A stretch of DNA of 64,000 nt from Maribacter sp. 1_MG-2023 (lineage in GTDB: Bacteria > Bacteroidota > Bacteroidia > Flavobacteriales > Flavobacteriaceae), in contig NZ_JAUOPN010000014.1 in assembly GCF_030547005.1 (NCBI RefSeq), positions 1-64,000 of the forward strand, given 5' to 3'. This document shows, one piece after another, positions 17,646 through 27,449 of the stretch. The position numbers and the translations under genes were made by a program. Position 1 is the stretch's first letter, and each line of letters begins with the position of its first letter. Under the pieces are notes generated by a model. That model did no database searches and was not told the DNA's origin. It saw only the letters and a program-made list of their open reading frames with translations.

Positions 17646-18548
17646 TTAGAAATATCTAGGAGACTTTACAGGGCCTAACACCTTTTTGAAAAGTTCATAG
17701 ATTAAAATAACTTCGTGTGTACCACCAGTGTAAGGTCTTACTGCTGAGGTAGGTAAATCATAAGCATAACCAACTCTAAAATCTCTTGATACTTGGTAAT
17801 CCATCATGGCACCAAAGTTCGATGCGTCGTTTACTCGGTAAGAAGTACCAATCCAAAACTTTTCGTTGAATAAAAAGTTTATGGTAAAATCGTATGTAGC
17901 CGGTGCACCATTGGTGAATTTTGTAATAACGGTGGGTTTAAATTTTGTAGTTTCAGAAAGGTCGAATACCATACCACCGATAGCATAGTAACTATTACGC
18001 TCTATAGCTTCAAACTCACCTTCGTTTAAATCTGTATTCAATATTCTTGGTGAGGATATACCAGCGTACCATCTGTTAGAGCCAATATAAAAACCGGCAC
18101 CAAAGTTAGGGTTGATATTATTGAAGTTAGCATTGAAAAACTGATCGTTAGGGTCAGGATTTTCTAAGTTGTAACTGGTGAAACCACCTTTAAGTCCAAA
18201 ACGCATATTTACTTTTTGACTTACTGGAACGGTATATGAGAAATCTCCGTAGAAGTAGTTGGTACTTTCAAAACCTAATTTATCATTAATATAAGAAACA
18301 CCAATACCAATCTTCTCATTTTTTAAAGGAGAGTGAATAGATAGTGTACTGGTTCTAGGGTTACCTTCTAAACCTGCCCATTGGTTTCTATGCAAAATTG
18401 TTGCGTTCAACGTTTCTCTACTACCCGCATACGCTGGGTTAACAGAAATAGTGTTATACATATATTGCGTAAACTGAGGTAGCTGCTGTGCGCTTACAAA
18501 GGCACCTGTTAGAAGTAGCATGGCTAAAAGTAGATTAGCTTTTTTCAT
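17646..18548 (-). CDS. PorP/SprF family type IX secretion membrane protein
   Basis: The 300-aa protein has a signal peptide (ending FVSAQ) and begins the mature part with QLPQFTQYMYN and NPAYAGSRETLN, the hallmark of the PorP/SprF family. The rest is alternating strands of an outer-membrane beta-barrel, ending in a short PRYF C-terminus. In Flavobacterium johnsoniae SprF is needed to export the SprB adhesin, and such proteins commonly serve type B sorting-domain cargo. Here it lies directly downstream of two giant type B cargo genes, with its own candidate promoter, and is followed by a PorE-like gene. Confidence 0.93.
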   Translation of the reverse strand: MKKANLLLAMLLLTGAFVSAQQLPQFTQYMYNTISVNPAYAGSRETLNATILHRNQWAGLEGNPRTSTLSIHSPLKNEKIGIGVSYINDKLGFESTNYFYGDFSYTVPVSQKVNMRFGLKGGFTSYNLENPDPNDQFFNANFNNINPNFGAGFYIGSNRWYAGISSPRILNTDLNEGEFEAIERNSYYAIGGMVFDLSETTKFKPTVITKFTNGAPATYDFTINFLFNEKFWIGTSYRVNDASNFGAMMDYQVSRDFRVGYAYDLPTSAVRPYTGGTHEVILIYELFKKVLGPVKSPRYF

Positions 18549-18613
18549 GGTTTTGTTTGGGTTTAGCTTTTTAAGCTATGTGTTAATGTATAAGTAGGTT
18601 ATCTTATTATTTA

Positions 18614-18621
18614 CAAATTTA
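18614..18621 (-). promoter_or_regulatory. Candidate -7 element upstream of the PorP/SprF gene
   Basis: On the minus strand TAAATTTG matches TAnnTTTG exactly, 66 bases before the PorP/SprF start, after the terminator of the giant gene. No clear -33 element was found. Confidence 0.4.
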
Positions 18622-18786
18622 ATGGCTCTTCTGAAAGATTTAGATTATAACGGCTGACATCCCATATTATTCGTTATGAAACAGCATCTTCGTTCAATTG
18701 TTATTTTTTTCGGACGAACTAATTTGAGTTCATAATAGACTTATATAGTGTGTTTTAAATAGAAAAATTATTGATATAAAATAAAA

Positions 18787-18818
18787 AAATGCCTCATCAA
18801 TTTTTGAAAAGGCATTAT
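18787..18818 (-). terminator. Terminator after the 2570-aa adhesin gene
   Basis: On the minus strand AATGCCT and AGGCATT form a stem with a loop of about 15 bases, followed by seven T. The loop is long but the T-run is good. It carries the same ATGCCTCAT core as the terminator behind the other giant gene. Confidence 0.65.
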
Positions 18819-18836
18819 CAATGATATATGAAAATT

Positions 18837-20456
18837 TTATTCCGTACCCAGATAGATATACCCGCTAAATGGTTCTATTTTTTTACCCGTATTTTTATCG
18901 ATCGCGTTAATAATATAAAAGTAAGTACCGGTCGGTAACATATCAGATTGACCGAAAGAACCGTCAGGAGATTCACCGCCCCAGTCATTTTGATAATCCT
19001 TAACCTCGGCAATTTTATTTCCCCAGCGGTTAAATATCATAACATCAAAACTTAAGGCACAACTCTCGGCGCCTTTAATTTCGAAAAAGTCATTTACACC
19101 GTCACCATTTACTGTAACAGCTTTAGATATCTCTATATCACCTCTTCCACATGGTACACATTCTGTATCAACGATAACGGTAAAGTCAACATAGTATTTA
19201 CATGTACCTTCGGTAGAACTATAGGCAATTTTATATTCGCCAGGCTCGTGTGCCATTGGGCCAAAATTGTTTTGTTCCAATACTACATCACCTTCTAGAA
19301 TTATAAATGTACCGTTACGATCAAAATCTGCCGGTAGGTAGTTCAATAAATCAATAGGTTCTTCTTCGATACAAATGTTGATTGTAATCTCTTGCAATTG
19401 TGGTTGCAGAACAAAAACGATCTGTTCAAAAGAGGCAGTGTTGCCACAAGAATCGGTAACGTTCCAAGTTCTAATGATCATGTAATCATCGGAACCATCA
19501 GTTTGTTGCGTTTCTTCATTGTAAACCACATCAAAATTACCACAACCACCTGTGAAGACCATTTCTGGTGCTTCAGGAATGTCATCACCACAAATAAAGG
19601 TCATCTCTTCTTCGTAAGGCTGACTCATGATTTGTACAGTAGGTTCTACTGTAATTACCTGGGTATGTTCTACCGTGTTGCCTGCGCAGTCGGTAGCCGT
19701 CCAAGTTCTGGTAACCGTATACCCTAGGGCACAGTTTTCGTCATTGGTAATCGTTTCTGTAAACGTTACTTCAATGTTGGGCTCGCAAGAATCTGTAGCA
19801 GTTAATATAGATGCATCTGGCACCATGTTACATTCGACCGTCATATCTTGAGGTAGTGTTTCATTGAAGGTCGGTGCGACCGTATCTTCAATAGTGATTA
19901 CTTGGGTATGTATACGAACATTACCGACACAATCGGTAATTGTCCATGTTCTAGTAATGGTATACTCCGTAGCACATTCGTCATCTTGACCAGCGATTAG
20001 TTCTTCATAAACAACGGTAATTGCACAAGGGCTATCAGAGGTTATTACAAAAGCATCAGGTATTACATCACAAGCTTCAATAGTTTCATCAGTTGGCCAA
20101 CCCTCATTTCCGTCATTATCGATAATAGTTACTGTAGAGATATTATCTGATAATATTGCTACAATCGAACTCGAGATATTCTCGAGAATAACATTGAATG
20201 TTTCAGAATCTTCAATAATGATATCATCAATAATTGGAATTACAATTGTCTGTGTATTCGGGTTTGTACCACCAAATGTCAAGGACTGAGTGTTCTGAGG
20301 AACACCGGTATAATCCATTCCATCAACACTAGACCCATCAACTGTATAGAATTCAACAGTAAACTCATCTTGCACATCGGCATTAAGTACTACGTTTATA
20401 GTTACCGTACCTGCATCTTCATTTACTTCTATCGAGGTAGTATCGAACTCAACACC
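18837..20456 (-). repeat. 3' duplicated segment, copy in the 2570-aa gene
   Basis: From the type B Calx-beta unit to the stop codon this 1620-base segment is collinear, without net insertion or deletion, with 27450-29069 in the other giant gene. Most residues are identical while many third positions differ, except in an 86-base block (19699-19784) that is identical to 28312-28397. Confidence 0.85.
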
Positions 20457-23400
20457 GTAAAGTGATGGGTTGCTGTCATTATCGGTAATATTTACGGTTG
20501 CTTGAGTATCGTTTATTAAAATCAGTACAGTCGAAATATTAGAAAGGTCAACCACTAAATTTTCTAAAGCTTCGATAAGGTTATCGTCAATGATAGGAAT
20601 TGTGATCGGTTGTGTTTCCCCATCCGTTCCAGCGAAGGTCAACTGCCCAGAAGTAGTCGTATAATCACCAGGTGCGATTGCTGAAGAATCGTTTGTAGTA
20701 TAATTTAAAGTAAACCCGCCCGGTACGTTCCCTGTTAATAGAACATTTACAGTTGCTGTACCTGCAGCTTCATCTACAGTGATATTGTCGTTTTGGAAGC
20801 TGATACCATAATTACCGTCTCTAAAGTCTACATCACCACCGGTACTTACATCATTATCAGAATCTGGTAAAACTAATGGTGTACTGAGGGGGTTGTCAAT
20901 AGTACCTCCAACATCTGTATAATCTGAAGTAGCATCAGTTGCATCATCAAGTCCATCATTATCGCTATCTGTTCCGTCTAATGTAATATTTGCTTCTGAA
21001 GTATCACTACCACCTTCATTATCAGAATCTGTATCTAAATAATCTGGATTGTCAGCACCATCTGTATTGGTTGGGATCAATCCTGTTGTATAGTTCATGT
21101 CAACTCCATTTGCGTCTATTGCGTCTGCAGGTGAAACATAACCAATTGTAGTTTGAGCCTCTACATTATCTGGGATTCCATCACCATCGCTATCTAAATC
21201 TAAGAAATCATAAATGGTATCGGTGTCATCAACACTTTCAGAAAATGTATAGTTGTATTCTCTATCATCTGCAATGGCCTGTACGGCATCAGGAATACCA
21301 TCAATCCCAACTGCTCCATTTACTTCTCCGTTCGTATGTGCAACGGCATGTCCAATTTCTAGAGCATCTAAAATTCCGTCGTTGTCGCTATCCAAATCAA
21401 ATCGATTTAGAACTCCATCGCCATCGGTATCGCAATCAACAGGTGTCAAAGCGCCAATTCCCATAGAATACCCTAAATTAGGGCCTGTGTGTTGCGAATA
21501 AGATACGCGTACAATTGGATTTAATTCATAACCCTCAAAAACCACTATTCCCCAAGATTGTCCTGTTCCTGTACCTCTATCTAGATAATGTACTCCATCA
21601 GGATAGGGTGCACCAACTCTTCTTACCAAACGAATAGCCCAATTGGGGTCGCCGCCAGTTTCTCGACCATTATAATCATAAGGGTCTTCCGAAGGGTCAT
21701 GGGTTAGTATAAAATCTGCATTAGCTACTATGGTTCCATCAGCTAAAGTCAATTGAAAATCACCTATTTCATTGTTAGAGTGCACATTTCCAAAAGATAA
21801 TGAGAGCCTTCCTACTGGCTCAGTAAAAGTAAATTCATATTCTGGAGCATCCTCTTCTAATGCTATTCCATTTCCGTTTGCGCCAACTATGGGCTGACCG
21901 GTTGAGGTCACGCTAATGCCGTAATCAACATTCGAAATGTTCATTCCGCTTCGCGAAGTATACGTCAACATGGAAGGGTTTTCTCCTAGACATTCTTCAA
22001 TATCTGGTATGCCGTCGTTATCATCATCCATATCAACATAATCCGGAATAGTATCGTTATCATTGTCCGGTTGCGGTTCATTATCTGTGATAATTCCTCT
22101 TCCATCCGCATCTATCATAGCAACAAGCGAATTAGAGATATTCAACAAGGTAATGTTCAAATCTTCCGCTGTTTCTAAAATAGCATCGTCAATTATCGTT
22201 ACGGTTACTACTTGCGTAGTTCCAGTGGTCGTATTTGCAGGGAAGTTTACATTGCCTGTAGCTGTTGCAACTGTATAATCATCTGGTGAGATTGCCATTG
22301 CATCTGTTATTGTAAAGTCTACTGTAAACGCATCGGCTACTGTGGGACCTGTATAAGTAATCACAAAATCAACCGTGCCTACATTTTCATTTGCGGTAAA
22401 ATCTGCAACTGATATTCCATCACCTGCACCACCTGCATCATTATCGGTAATATTTACAGTTGCTTGAGTATCGTTTATTAAAATCAGTACAGTCGAAATA
22501 TTAGAAAGGTCGACCACCAAGTTCTCTAAAGCTTCAATAAGGTTATCATCAATAATAGAAATGGTAATTGGTTGCGTTTCGCCGTCTGTACCAGCGAATG
22601 TCAACTGACCCGAGGTAGCTGTATAATCACCAGGTGCAATTGCTGAAGCGTCATTTGTAGTAAAATCCAAAGTAAATCCACCAGGAACATTTCCTGTCAA
22701 TAAAACATTTACAGTTGCTGTACCTGTAGATTCGTCTACGGTAATATTGTCGTTATCGAATGATACTCCGGTACCTAAACCGCCGTCGTTATCGGTAATA
22801 TTTACAGTTGCCTGATTATCGTTTATTAGAATCAATCCAGTCGAAATATTAGTAAGGTCGACCACCAAGTTCTCTAAAGCTTCAATAAGGTTATCATCAA
22901 TAATAGAAATGGTAATTGGTTGCGTTTCCCCATCCGTTCCAGCGAAGGTCAACTGACCCGAGGTAGTTGTATAATCATCAGGAGCGATTGCTGAAGAATC
23001 GTTTGTAGTATAATCTAAAGTAAATCCACCAGGAACATCTCCTGTCAATAGTACATTTATGGTAGCCGTACCAGCAGCTTCATCTACAGTAATGCTATCA
23101 TTTTGAAAACTGATCCCTGTTCCCGCACCGCCGTCGTTGTCCAATATTTCTCCCTCACCTGTATCATCAGTAATGTTTAAGACACCAACAGATGCATAAG
23201 AAATTTGAACTTCATATGTTTCATTTGGTTCAATTAGACTATCATCTACCGCTGCAACATTAAAAGAGACCGCAGTGCTATTCGCTAAAAGTGTAACGGT
23301 AATTGGACCGCTATAATCAGCATTGATGGTGTTAATATTTGTATACGCTAAATTAAAAACGATATCTTGATTGATGCTATTAGATGCGGTAATAGTAAAA

Positions 23401-26400
23401 ACATTATTTGTTCCCTCTACTGTAGAAGAATCATTGATCGAATAACTAGGGTTATTCGGTAATTCTGTTAAGGTACAATCTGCACAAGTAGGGGCAGGGA
23501 TACACGTGGCACAAGGTGTTGGGTCTGTTGAACTATCTGTGATAGTATTACCATCAGTGTCTTCACCAGTTACCGTGGCTAAATTATTTACCTGACCATT
23601 ATCTATATCAGTTTGTATAATGCTATAAGTAGCGCTGTAAATCCAAGTTTCTGTAGTATCTAATTGACCATCAGAGTCTGTATCGCCAGAAGCAGGACCA
23701 GCTATAGTACCTCCTAATAATGGGTCTGATACTACTACATTTGAAATAGGAACATTACCAGTGTTGATAACAGTAAAGGTATAGTTTACTGCATCGCCTA
23801 CATTAGTAAGACCATTGGTATTTGAATCTATATACACACCATCTTTAGTAATTTCAAGATTTCCAAAATCACTAGGTACACAGGCCGTGTTATTAGAAGT
23901 ATCGGTATCACCAGTAACAGTTATTTGATTTCCAAATCCACCACCATTTGTACAATCTTGGGTGGGATCAAATAAATCTTTATCGATAGTAAAAGTTGCG
24001 GTTACCAGCCAACTTTCTGTTCGAAGTCCGGCAATTGATTCACCTGTTATAATTTGGTCACCACTTGTAAACGGACTCAAAATTGTACCGTCAACTCCGT
24101 CACTTTCGCCTCCATAAGCTAAAGTTGCATTGATTAAAGAGAATCCATTACCTAATATAAAGGTATCGATGACGTCATAAGAACCTGCTAGGCCGCCGAT
24201 ATTCTCTGCTGTAATTCTATAGGTTACGGTATATTCATCAGTAGCATTATTATATATAGGGCCTGTTTCAACTGTTTTACGTACATCGATACTAGAACTA
24301 CAAGGTATATTAGGTACTGTAATAGAACCATCAAAAATGGTACAACTTAACCCGGGTGCTGCAACTTGCAATGTATAATCTCCACCTTGAGAAGCATCGA
24401 AAGGATTTAAAACCAGTTCATTACTAGTACCTTGTTGAACCGTAGTACCTGTATCATCGATCCAAGTAAAAATAGCATTTGTAACTGGGTTTGCTGTTAG
24501 CGTAACCTGAGTTCCTGAAGTATCACAGCTTGCGGTTAGATTTGGTGAATAAGGTACTACTTCGAAAGCGCCATCAGCTGAGTTACCACAACTATCACTT
24601 ATTCTAACGGTATAAGTACCTTCATCTGTTGCCGTAAAAATACCATCTGTTGAAGTGCGCCCTATATTGGAGGGAACCGATGAATTTATTATTTCATATT
24701 GATAGGGTGCAATACCACTCGATCCTTCAGCAAAAATAACGCCTGACCCTTCAGTACATGCATAACCTACTATACTGTCAAATGAAGTAGATACATATTC
24801 AGGTATAGTTATGTTAACTGTTTGCGGTTCGCAAGCACATGTGAATGTGTTACTTGAGCTACAATTACCACCACTCTGAAATTCTAGGTTAAGCTGATAG
24901 TCACCTGCAGGCATATTGGGTATCGTAACAGGAACACCTTCGGTAAAAAACCATCTACCTTCTCTAAATACGGTATCACCTGTATCTAAATTATTTACTC
25001 TAATATTAGTATAAAAAGATCCCCCGTCGGCCTGAATTACATTCGGATTAATAATTAGAGCGTTTGAATTTCCACAACGCTGTTCAAAATCTAGCGTAAA
25101 ATCATGTTCTACAACCTGAGAAGCTAAAATTTGAAAGCTTACATTACCGGTTTCGCAACCATCAGTTAATTCTGCTTCGTAATTTCCTGGAGGAAAGCCT
25201 ACAGGATAAAGTGAGCTGTTTTCCGTGTCTTCAAATACCTTTGGGTAGGTATAATTTGTAACTACGCCACCTTCTGAGGTAAAACTTGCCGGACCAGATG
25301 TAATGGTAACACGTCCATAATTTGTTCCTCCGTTACGAATATGAAAAGACATTCCGGTGGTACCATCCATACATCCGCGTTCCTCTCGCACATCTGCAAT
25401 AAATTCGGTAGGATCAACAGGAGTAAAAGTTTCAGTTGAAGTTACAATAAAATTACAACTATCCTCCATAACAACATCATAGGTGTCACCAACTGAAATA
25501 TCACCTTGGTTAATTTGCACCTCAAGATACTCTGGGTCGTTAAGGGTATAAACCAGTACATCACTGGCATCGGATTGGTTGGTAAAAGTTACTGTTACTG
25601 GAACCAATAGGCTCTTTTGTCGTGCATTTGTATCGTTCAAATTTGCGTATACAAAAAATGATGTTTCGCCAGAGCAATCTGATGATTTCTGACTCCACAT
25701 ATCTATAGAAGGTGTATAAGAAAAATTTAAAGTATCTGTTTGTCCACAGGCATCGACTACATTTACGGTATAGGCCATGTCAAAATTATAATTAGTACCT
25801 ATGGAAACTCCTTGACTTGAACTGCTTGTTCCAGAATAAACTATAGTGCCTGTAATATCTTCAGTTACAGTAATGCTATGTGGGAATATCCCACGTCCAA
25901 AAGAAGAATAATCTGCTTCGTAGGTATCGCAAGCTACTTTTTCTATAAAACCAATAGCACCAGATAAGGAAACAATTGAAGGAGCTGTTAGAGTAATGGT
26001 TTCACTAACCGTGTTTTGGCAGCCATCTTCGATTTGAAAAGTATAGGTCCCTTCGGAGAGTCCTGTAAAAGTATCTGAATTTTGCTCTTGAAGGACGGTT
26101 TGTGGGGTGGTACTTAAATCTACAATACGATATTTATAGGTTGGAAAAGCCGAAGTAGCGATAAGATTGCCATTACTTCCTGTAAGTATGACTTGACCAT
26201 CAGAACTACTAGAGCATGAGGGACGGGTAATGCCAAGGTTTAAACTTGGAAGCACATAACTACCAGTAACTGTAATGTTTCCAGAAATTGATGTGAAAGT
26301 TGCATCACGTACTTCAACCGAATAATTTCCGGGTTGTAAAGCAAGAAAGGTCCCGGAGTTCTGAAAACCCTTGAGCACAGGACCGCTTATAATTCTGTAT

Positions 26401-26549
26401 TGATAAGGTTGAGTTCCACCATTGGCAGTTGCAGTTATACTGCCATCAGAAGAACAAATAGACTCCGATTGCGTTAGTGATATATCTAATTGTGCAGATA
26501 GACTTGTACAGCAAATTAGAAAAGTAATTTTAAGGAGTAATTTAAGCAT
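18837..26549 (-). CDS. Giant T9SS type B cargo adhesin, 2570 aa, Calx-beta/HYR
   Basis: Signal peptide at residues 1-20 (ending SLSAQ). Residues 20-740 hold SprB-like cysteine-bearing repeats with GSITATANGGTQPYQY-type units. A DUF11-like domain follows (about 895-1010; NYTFTVINTGNVPISN). Calx-beta domains cover about 1030-1480, including two near-identical type A units. Calcium-binding type 3 repeats (DDDNDGIPD, DSDGDGIPD) lie near 1495-1520 and 1705-1900, flanking a unique domain (about 1520-1705). Then come Calx-beta type A and B units (about 1905-2150), HYR-like domains with conserved Cys and a type B sorting domain (last ~95 residues; [23 protein letters not shown]). The sorting domain implies export by the T9SS and surface attachment. 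An adhesive or gliding role is inferred from architecture; the C-terminal 540 codons match the neighbouring giant. Confidence 0.9.
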   Translation of the reverse strand: MLKLLLKITFLICCTSLSAQLDISLTQSESICSSDGSITATANGGTQPYQYRIISGPVLKGFQNSGTFLALQPGNYSVEVRDATFTSISGNITVTGSYVLPSLNLGITRPSCSSSSDGQVILTGSNGNLIATSAFPTYKYRIVDLSTTPQTVLQEQNSDTFTGLSEGTYTFQIEDGCQNTVSETITLTAPSIVSLSGAIGFIEKVACDTYEADYSSFGRGIFPHSITVTEDITGTIVYSGTSSSSQGVSIGTNYNFDMAYTVNVVDACGQTDTLNFSYTPSIDMWSQKSSDCSGETSFFVYANLNDTNARQKSLLVPVTVTFTNQSDASDVLVYTLNDPEYLEVQINQGDISVGDTYDVVMEDSCNFIVTSTETFTPVDPTEFIADVREERGCMDGTTGMSFHIRNGGTNYGRVTITSGPASFTSEGGVVTNYTYPKVFEDTENSSLYPVGFPPGNYEAELTDGCETGNVSFQILASQVVEHDFTLDFEQRCGNSNALIINPNVIQADGGSFYTNIRVNNLDTGDTVFREGRWFFTEGVPVTIPNMPAGDYQLNLEFQSGGNCSSSNTFTCACEPQTVNITIPEYVSTSFDSIVGYACTEGSGVIFAEGSSGIAPYQYEIINSSVPSNIGRTSTDGIFTATDEGTYTVRISDSCGNSADGAFEVVPYSPNLTASCDTSGTQVTLTANPVTNAIFTWIDDTGTTVQQGTSNELVLNPFDASQGGDYTLQVAAPGLSCTIFDGSITVPNIPCSSSIDVRKTVETGPIYNNATDEYTVTYRITAENIGGLAGSYDVIDTFILGNGFSLINATLAYGGESDGVDGTILSPFTSGDQIITGESIAGLRTESWLVTATFTIDKDLFDPTQDCTNGGGFGNQITVTGDTDTSNNTACVPSDFGNLEITKDGVYIDSNTNGLTNVGDAVNYTFTVINTGNVPISNVVVSDPLLGGTIAGPASGDTDSDGQLDTTETWIYSATYSIIQTDIDNGQVNNLATVTGEDTDGNTITDSSTDPTPCATCIPAPTCADCTLTELPNNPSYSINDSSTVEGTNNVFTITASNSINQDIVFNLAYTNINTINADYSGPITVTLLANSTAVSFNVAAVDDSLIEPNETYEVQISYASVGVLNITDDTGEGEILDNDGGAGTGISFQNDSITVDEAAGTATINVLLTGDVPGGFTLDYTTNDSSAIAPDDYTTTSGQLTFAGTDGETQPITISIIDDNLIEALENLVVDLTNISTGLILINDNQATVNITDNDGGLGTGVSFDNDNITVDESTGTATVNVLLTGNVPGGFTLDFTTNDASAIAPGDYTATSGQLTFAGTDGETQPITISIIDDNLIEALENLVVDLSNISTVLILINDTQATVNITDNDAGGAGDGISVADFTANENVGTVDFVITYTGPTVADAFTVDFTITDAMAISPDDYTVATATGNVNFPANTTTGTTQVVTVTIIDDAILETAEDLNITLLNISNSLVAMIDADGRGIITDNEPQPDNDNDTIPDYVDMDDDNDGIPDIEECLGENPSMLTYTSRSGMNISNVDYGISVTSTGQPIVGANGNGIALEEDAPEYEFTFTEPVGRLSLSFGNVHSNNEIGDFQLTLADGTIVANADFILTHDPSEDPYDYNGRETGGDPNWAIRLVRRVGAPYPDGVHYLDRGTGTGQSWGIVVFEGYELNPIVRVSYSQHTGPNLGYSMGIGALTPVDCDTDGDGVLNRFDLDSDNDGILDALEIGHAVAHTNGEVNGAVGIDGIPDAVQAIADDREYNYTFSESVDDTDTIYDFLDLDSDGDGIPDNVEAQTTIGYVSPADAIDANGVDMNYTTGLIPTNTDGADNPDYLDTDSDNEGGSDTSEANITLDGTDSDNDGLDDATDATSDYTDVGGTIDNPLSTPLVLPDSDNDVSTGGDVDFRDGNYGISFQNDNITVDEAAGTATVNVLLTGNVPGGFTLNYTTNDSSAIAPGDYTTTSGQLTFAGTDGETQPITIPIIDDNLIEALENLVVDLSNISTVLILINDTQATVNITDNDSNPSLYGVEFDTTSIEVNEDAGTVTINVVLNADVQDEFTVEFYTVDGSSVDGMDYTGVPQNTQSLTFGGTNPNTQTIVIPIIDDIIIEDSETFNVILENISSSIVAILSDNISTVTIIDNDGNEGWPTDETIEACDVIPDAFVITSDSPCAITVVYEELIAGQDDECATEYTITRTWTITDCVGNVRIHTQVITIEDTVAPTFNETLPQDMTVECNMVPDASILTATDSCEPNIEVTFTETITNDENCALGYTVTRTWTATDCAGNTVEHTQVITVEPTVQIMSQPYEEEMTFICGDDIPEAPEMVFTGGCGNFDVVYNEETQQTDGSDDYMIIRTWNVTDSCGNTASFEQIVFVLQPQLQEITINICIEEEPIDLLNYLPADFDRNGTFIILEGDVVLEQNNFGPMAHEPGEYKIAYSSTEGTCKYYVDFTVIVDTECVPCGRGDIEISKAVTVNGDGVNDFFEIKGAESCALSFDVMIFNRWGNKIAEVKDYQNDWGGESPDGSFGQSDMLPTGTYFYIINAIDKNTGKKIEPFSGYIYLGTE
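22435..23117 (-). repeat. Two tandem type A Calx-beta repeats
   Basis: Two consecutive units of about 114 residues start GISFQNDSITVDE and [16 protein letters not shown] around 22508-22580 and 22857-22928 is identical, suggesting recent duplication or conversion. A third type A unit lies at about 20480-20835. Confidence 0.8.
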
Positions 26550-26567
26550 ATTCTTTTCTAGCTATAT

Positions 26568-26589
26568 CATTCATGAAAAACAATGAATG
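26568..26589 (-). repeat. Inverted repeat in the 5' leader of the 2570-aa gene
   Basis: CATTCAT and ATGAATG form a perfect 7-base inverted repeat around an 8-base loop, between the candidate -7 element and the start codon 19 bases downstream. It could be a leader hairpin or an operator; its function is not known. Confidence 0.45.
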
Positions 26590-26603
26590 ATTTTCATCAA
26601 ACA

Positions 26604-26611
26604 CAAAGTTA
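26604..26611 (-). promoter_or_regulatory. Candidate -7 element of the 2570-aa adhesin gene
   Basis: On the minus strand TAACTTTG matches TAnnTTTG exactly, 55 bases upstream of the start codon. A -33 TTG is not evident. Together with the terminator at 27402 it suggests that the two giant genes are transcribed separately. Confidence 0.45.
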
Positions 26612-27401
26612 GCTTTGATATTTGTCGATGCCCATTTTTTGTTGCGAAAGCGGCTGGTGTTGATGTGAAATGACAGTGGTGATTAGGATATCTTATTTAA
26701 TGTAACCTTTATCGATACTTTTATAGAATGGTTTACGAAGAATAGAGTATAATTTGCTTGAAGAATTCTATCGATGAACACATAAAGTTACGTACACTTT
26801 ATAATAATTTTAGCCGTAAACTATTGAAGGTTAATTATATAAAAAATAGCAAAGAATTAGAATTTGTAAAATTCCCTCAAAATACATGGAATTTTAAATC
26901 CTCTAATGTGTCCCCAAATTTTTTTCTATAAATCATTTGACCCATGTACTAAACTGAAAAGTGAACTGGAACATTATTTTATAAATGCTCTCTTCCTTTA
27001 ATTATTTCTATAATACAGATATTCATATCCATTTTTTATAGGATTGTTTAAAGTCCTTTGGAGTCAAAATTTTCAACAGAATTTAAAATACCTCTTCAAT
27101 TTCAAGAGTTATTTTTAGAAACTATAAACGCTAGCTCAACTGTAAGTATATTGTTATAATTACTATATAACAATTACGAGATTATAACTGGTAATTCTTA
27201 CCTGTTCATTAAAGAAAGGGCATAAGTGGTATTACGTTTTTCTCTGCCCTGATATTTTACTTTGTGTTTAATGCTTTGTTTTTGAACGTTTTAAATATCG
27301 AAACGTAAATACCTACAACCCATTTTTTTTGTGAAAAGTTTTAAATAATTTTATTCATTAAACCTAGATTTTCGATAAATTAAAACTGAAATCACTATAA
27401 A
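26612..27401. other. AT-rich intergenic stretch between the two giant genes
   Basis: About 0.8 kb with no plausible gene in either direction; stops are frequent in all frames. I see no tRNA-like or transposon-end structure. It holds the promoter region of the 2570-aa gene at its left end and the terminator of the 4614-aa gene just beyond its right end. It may be relic sequence left by duplication of an adhesin gene. Confidence 0.5.
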
Positions 27402-27430
27402 TGATGCCTCATCCATTAAGATGAGGCATT
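27402..27430 (-). terminator. Terminator after the 4614-aa adhesin gene
   Basis: On the minus strand ATGCCTCATC pairs perfectly with GATGAGGCAT around an 8-base loop, 20 bases past the stop. The T-run is weak (CATTTATAG). Confidence 0.65.
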
Positions 27431-27449
27431 GTAAGTTATGTTTCTAATT

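Noticed and set aside
26550-27449. Possible hidden small gene or remnant mobile element between the giant genes
   Set aside because: No frame of useful length, no inverted terminal repeats and no transposase-like motif were found.
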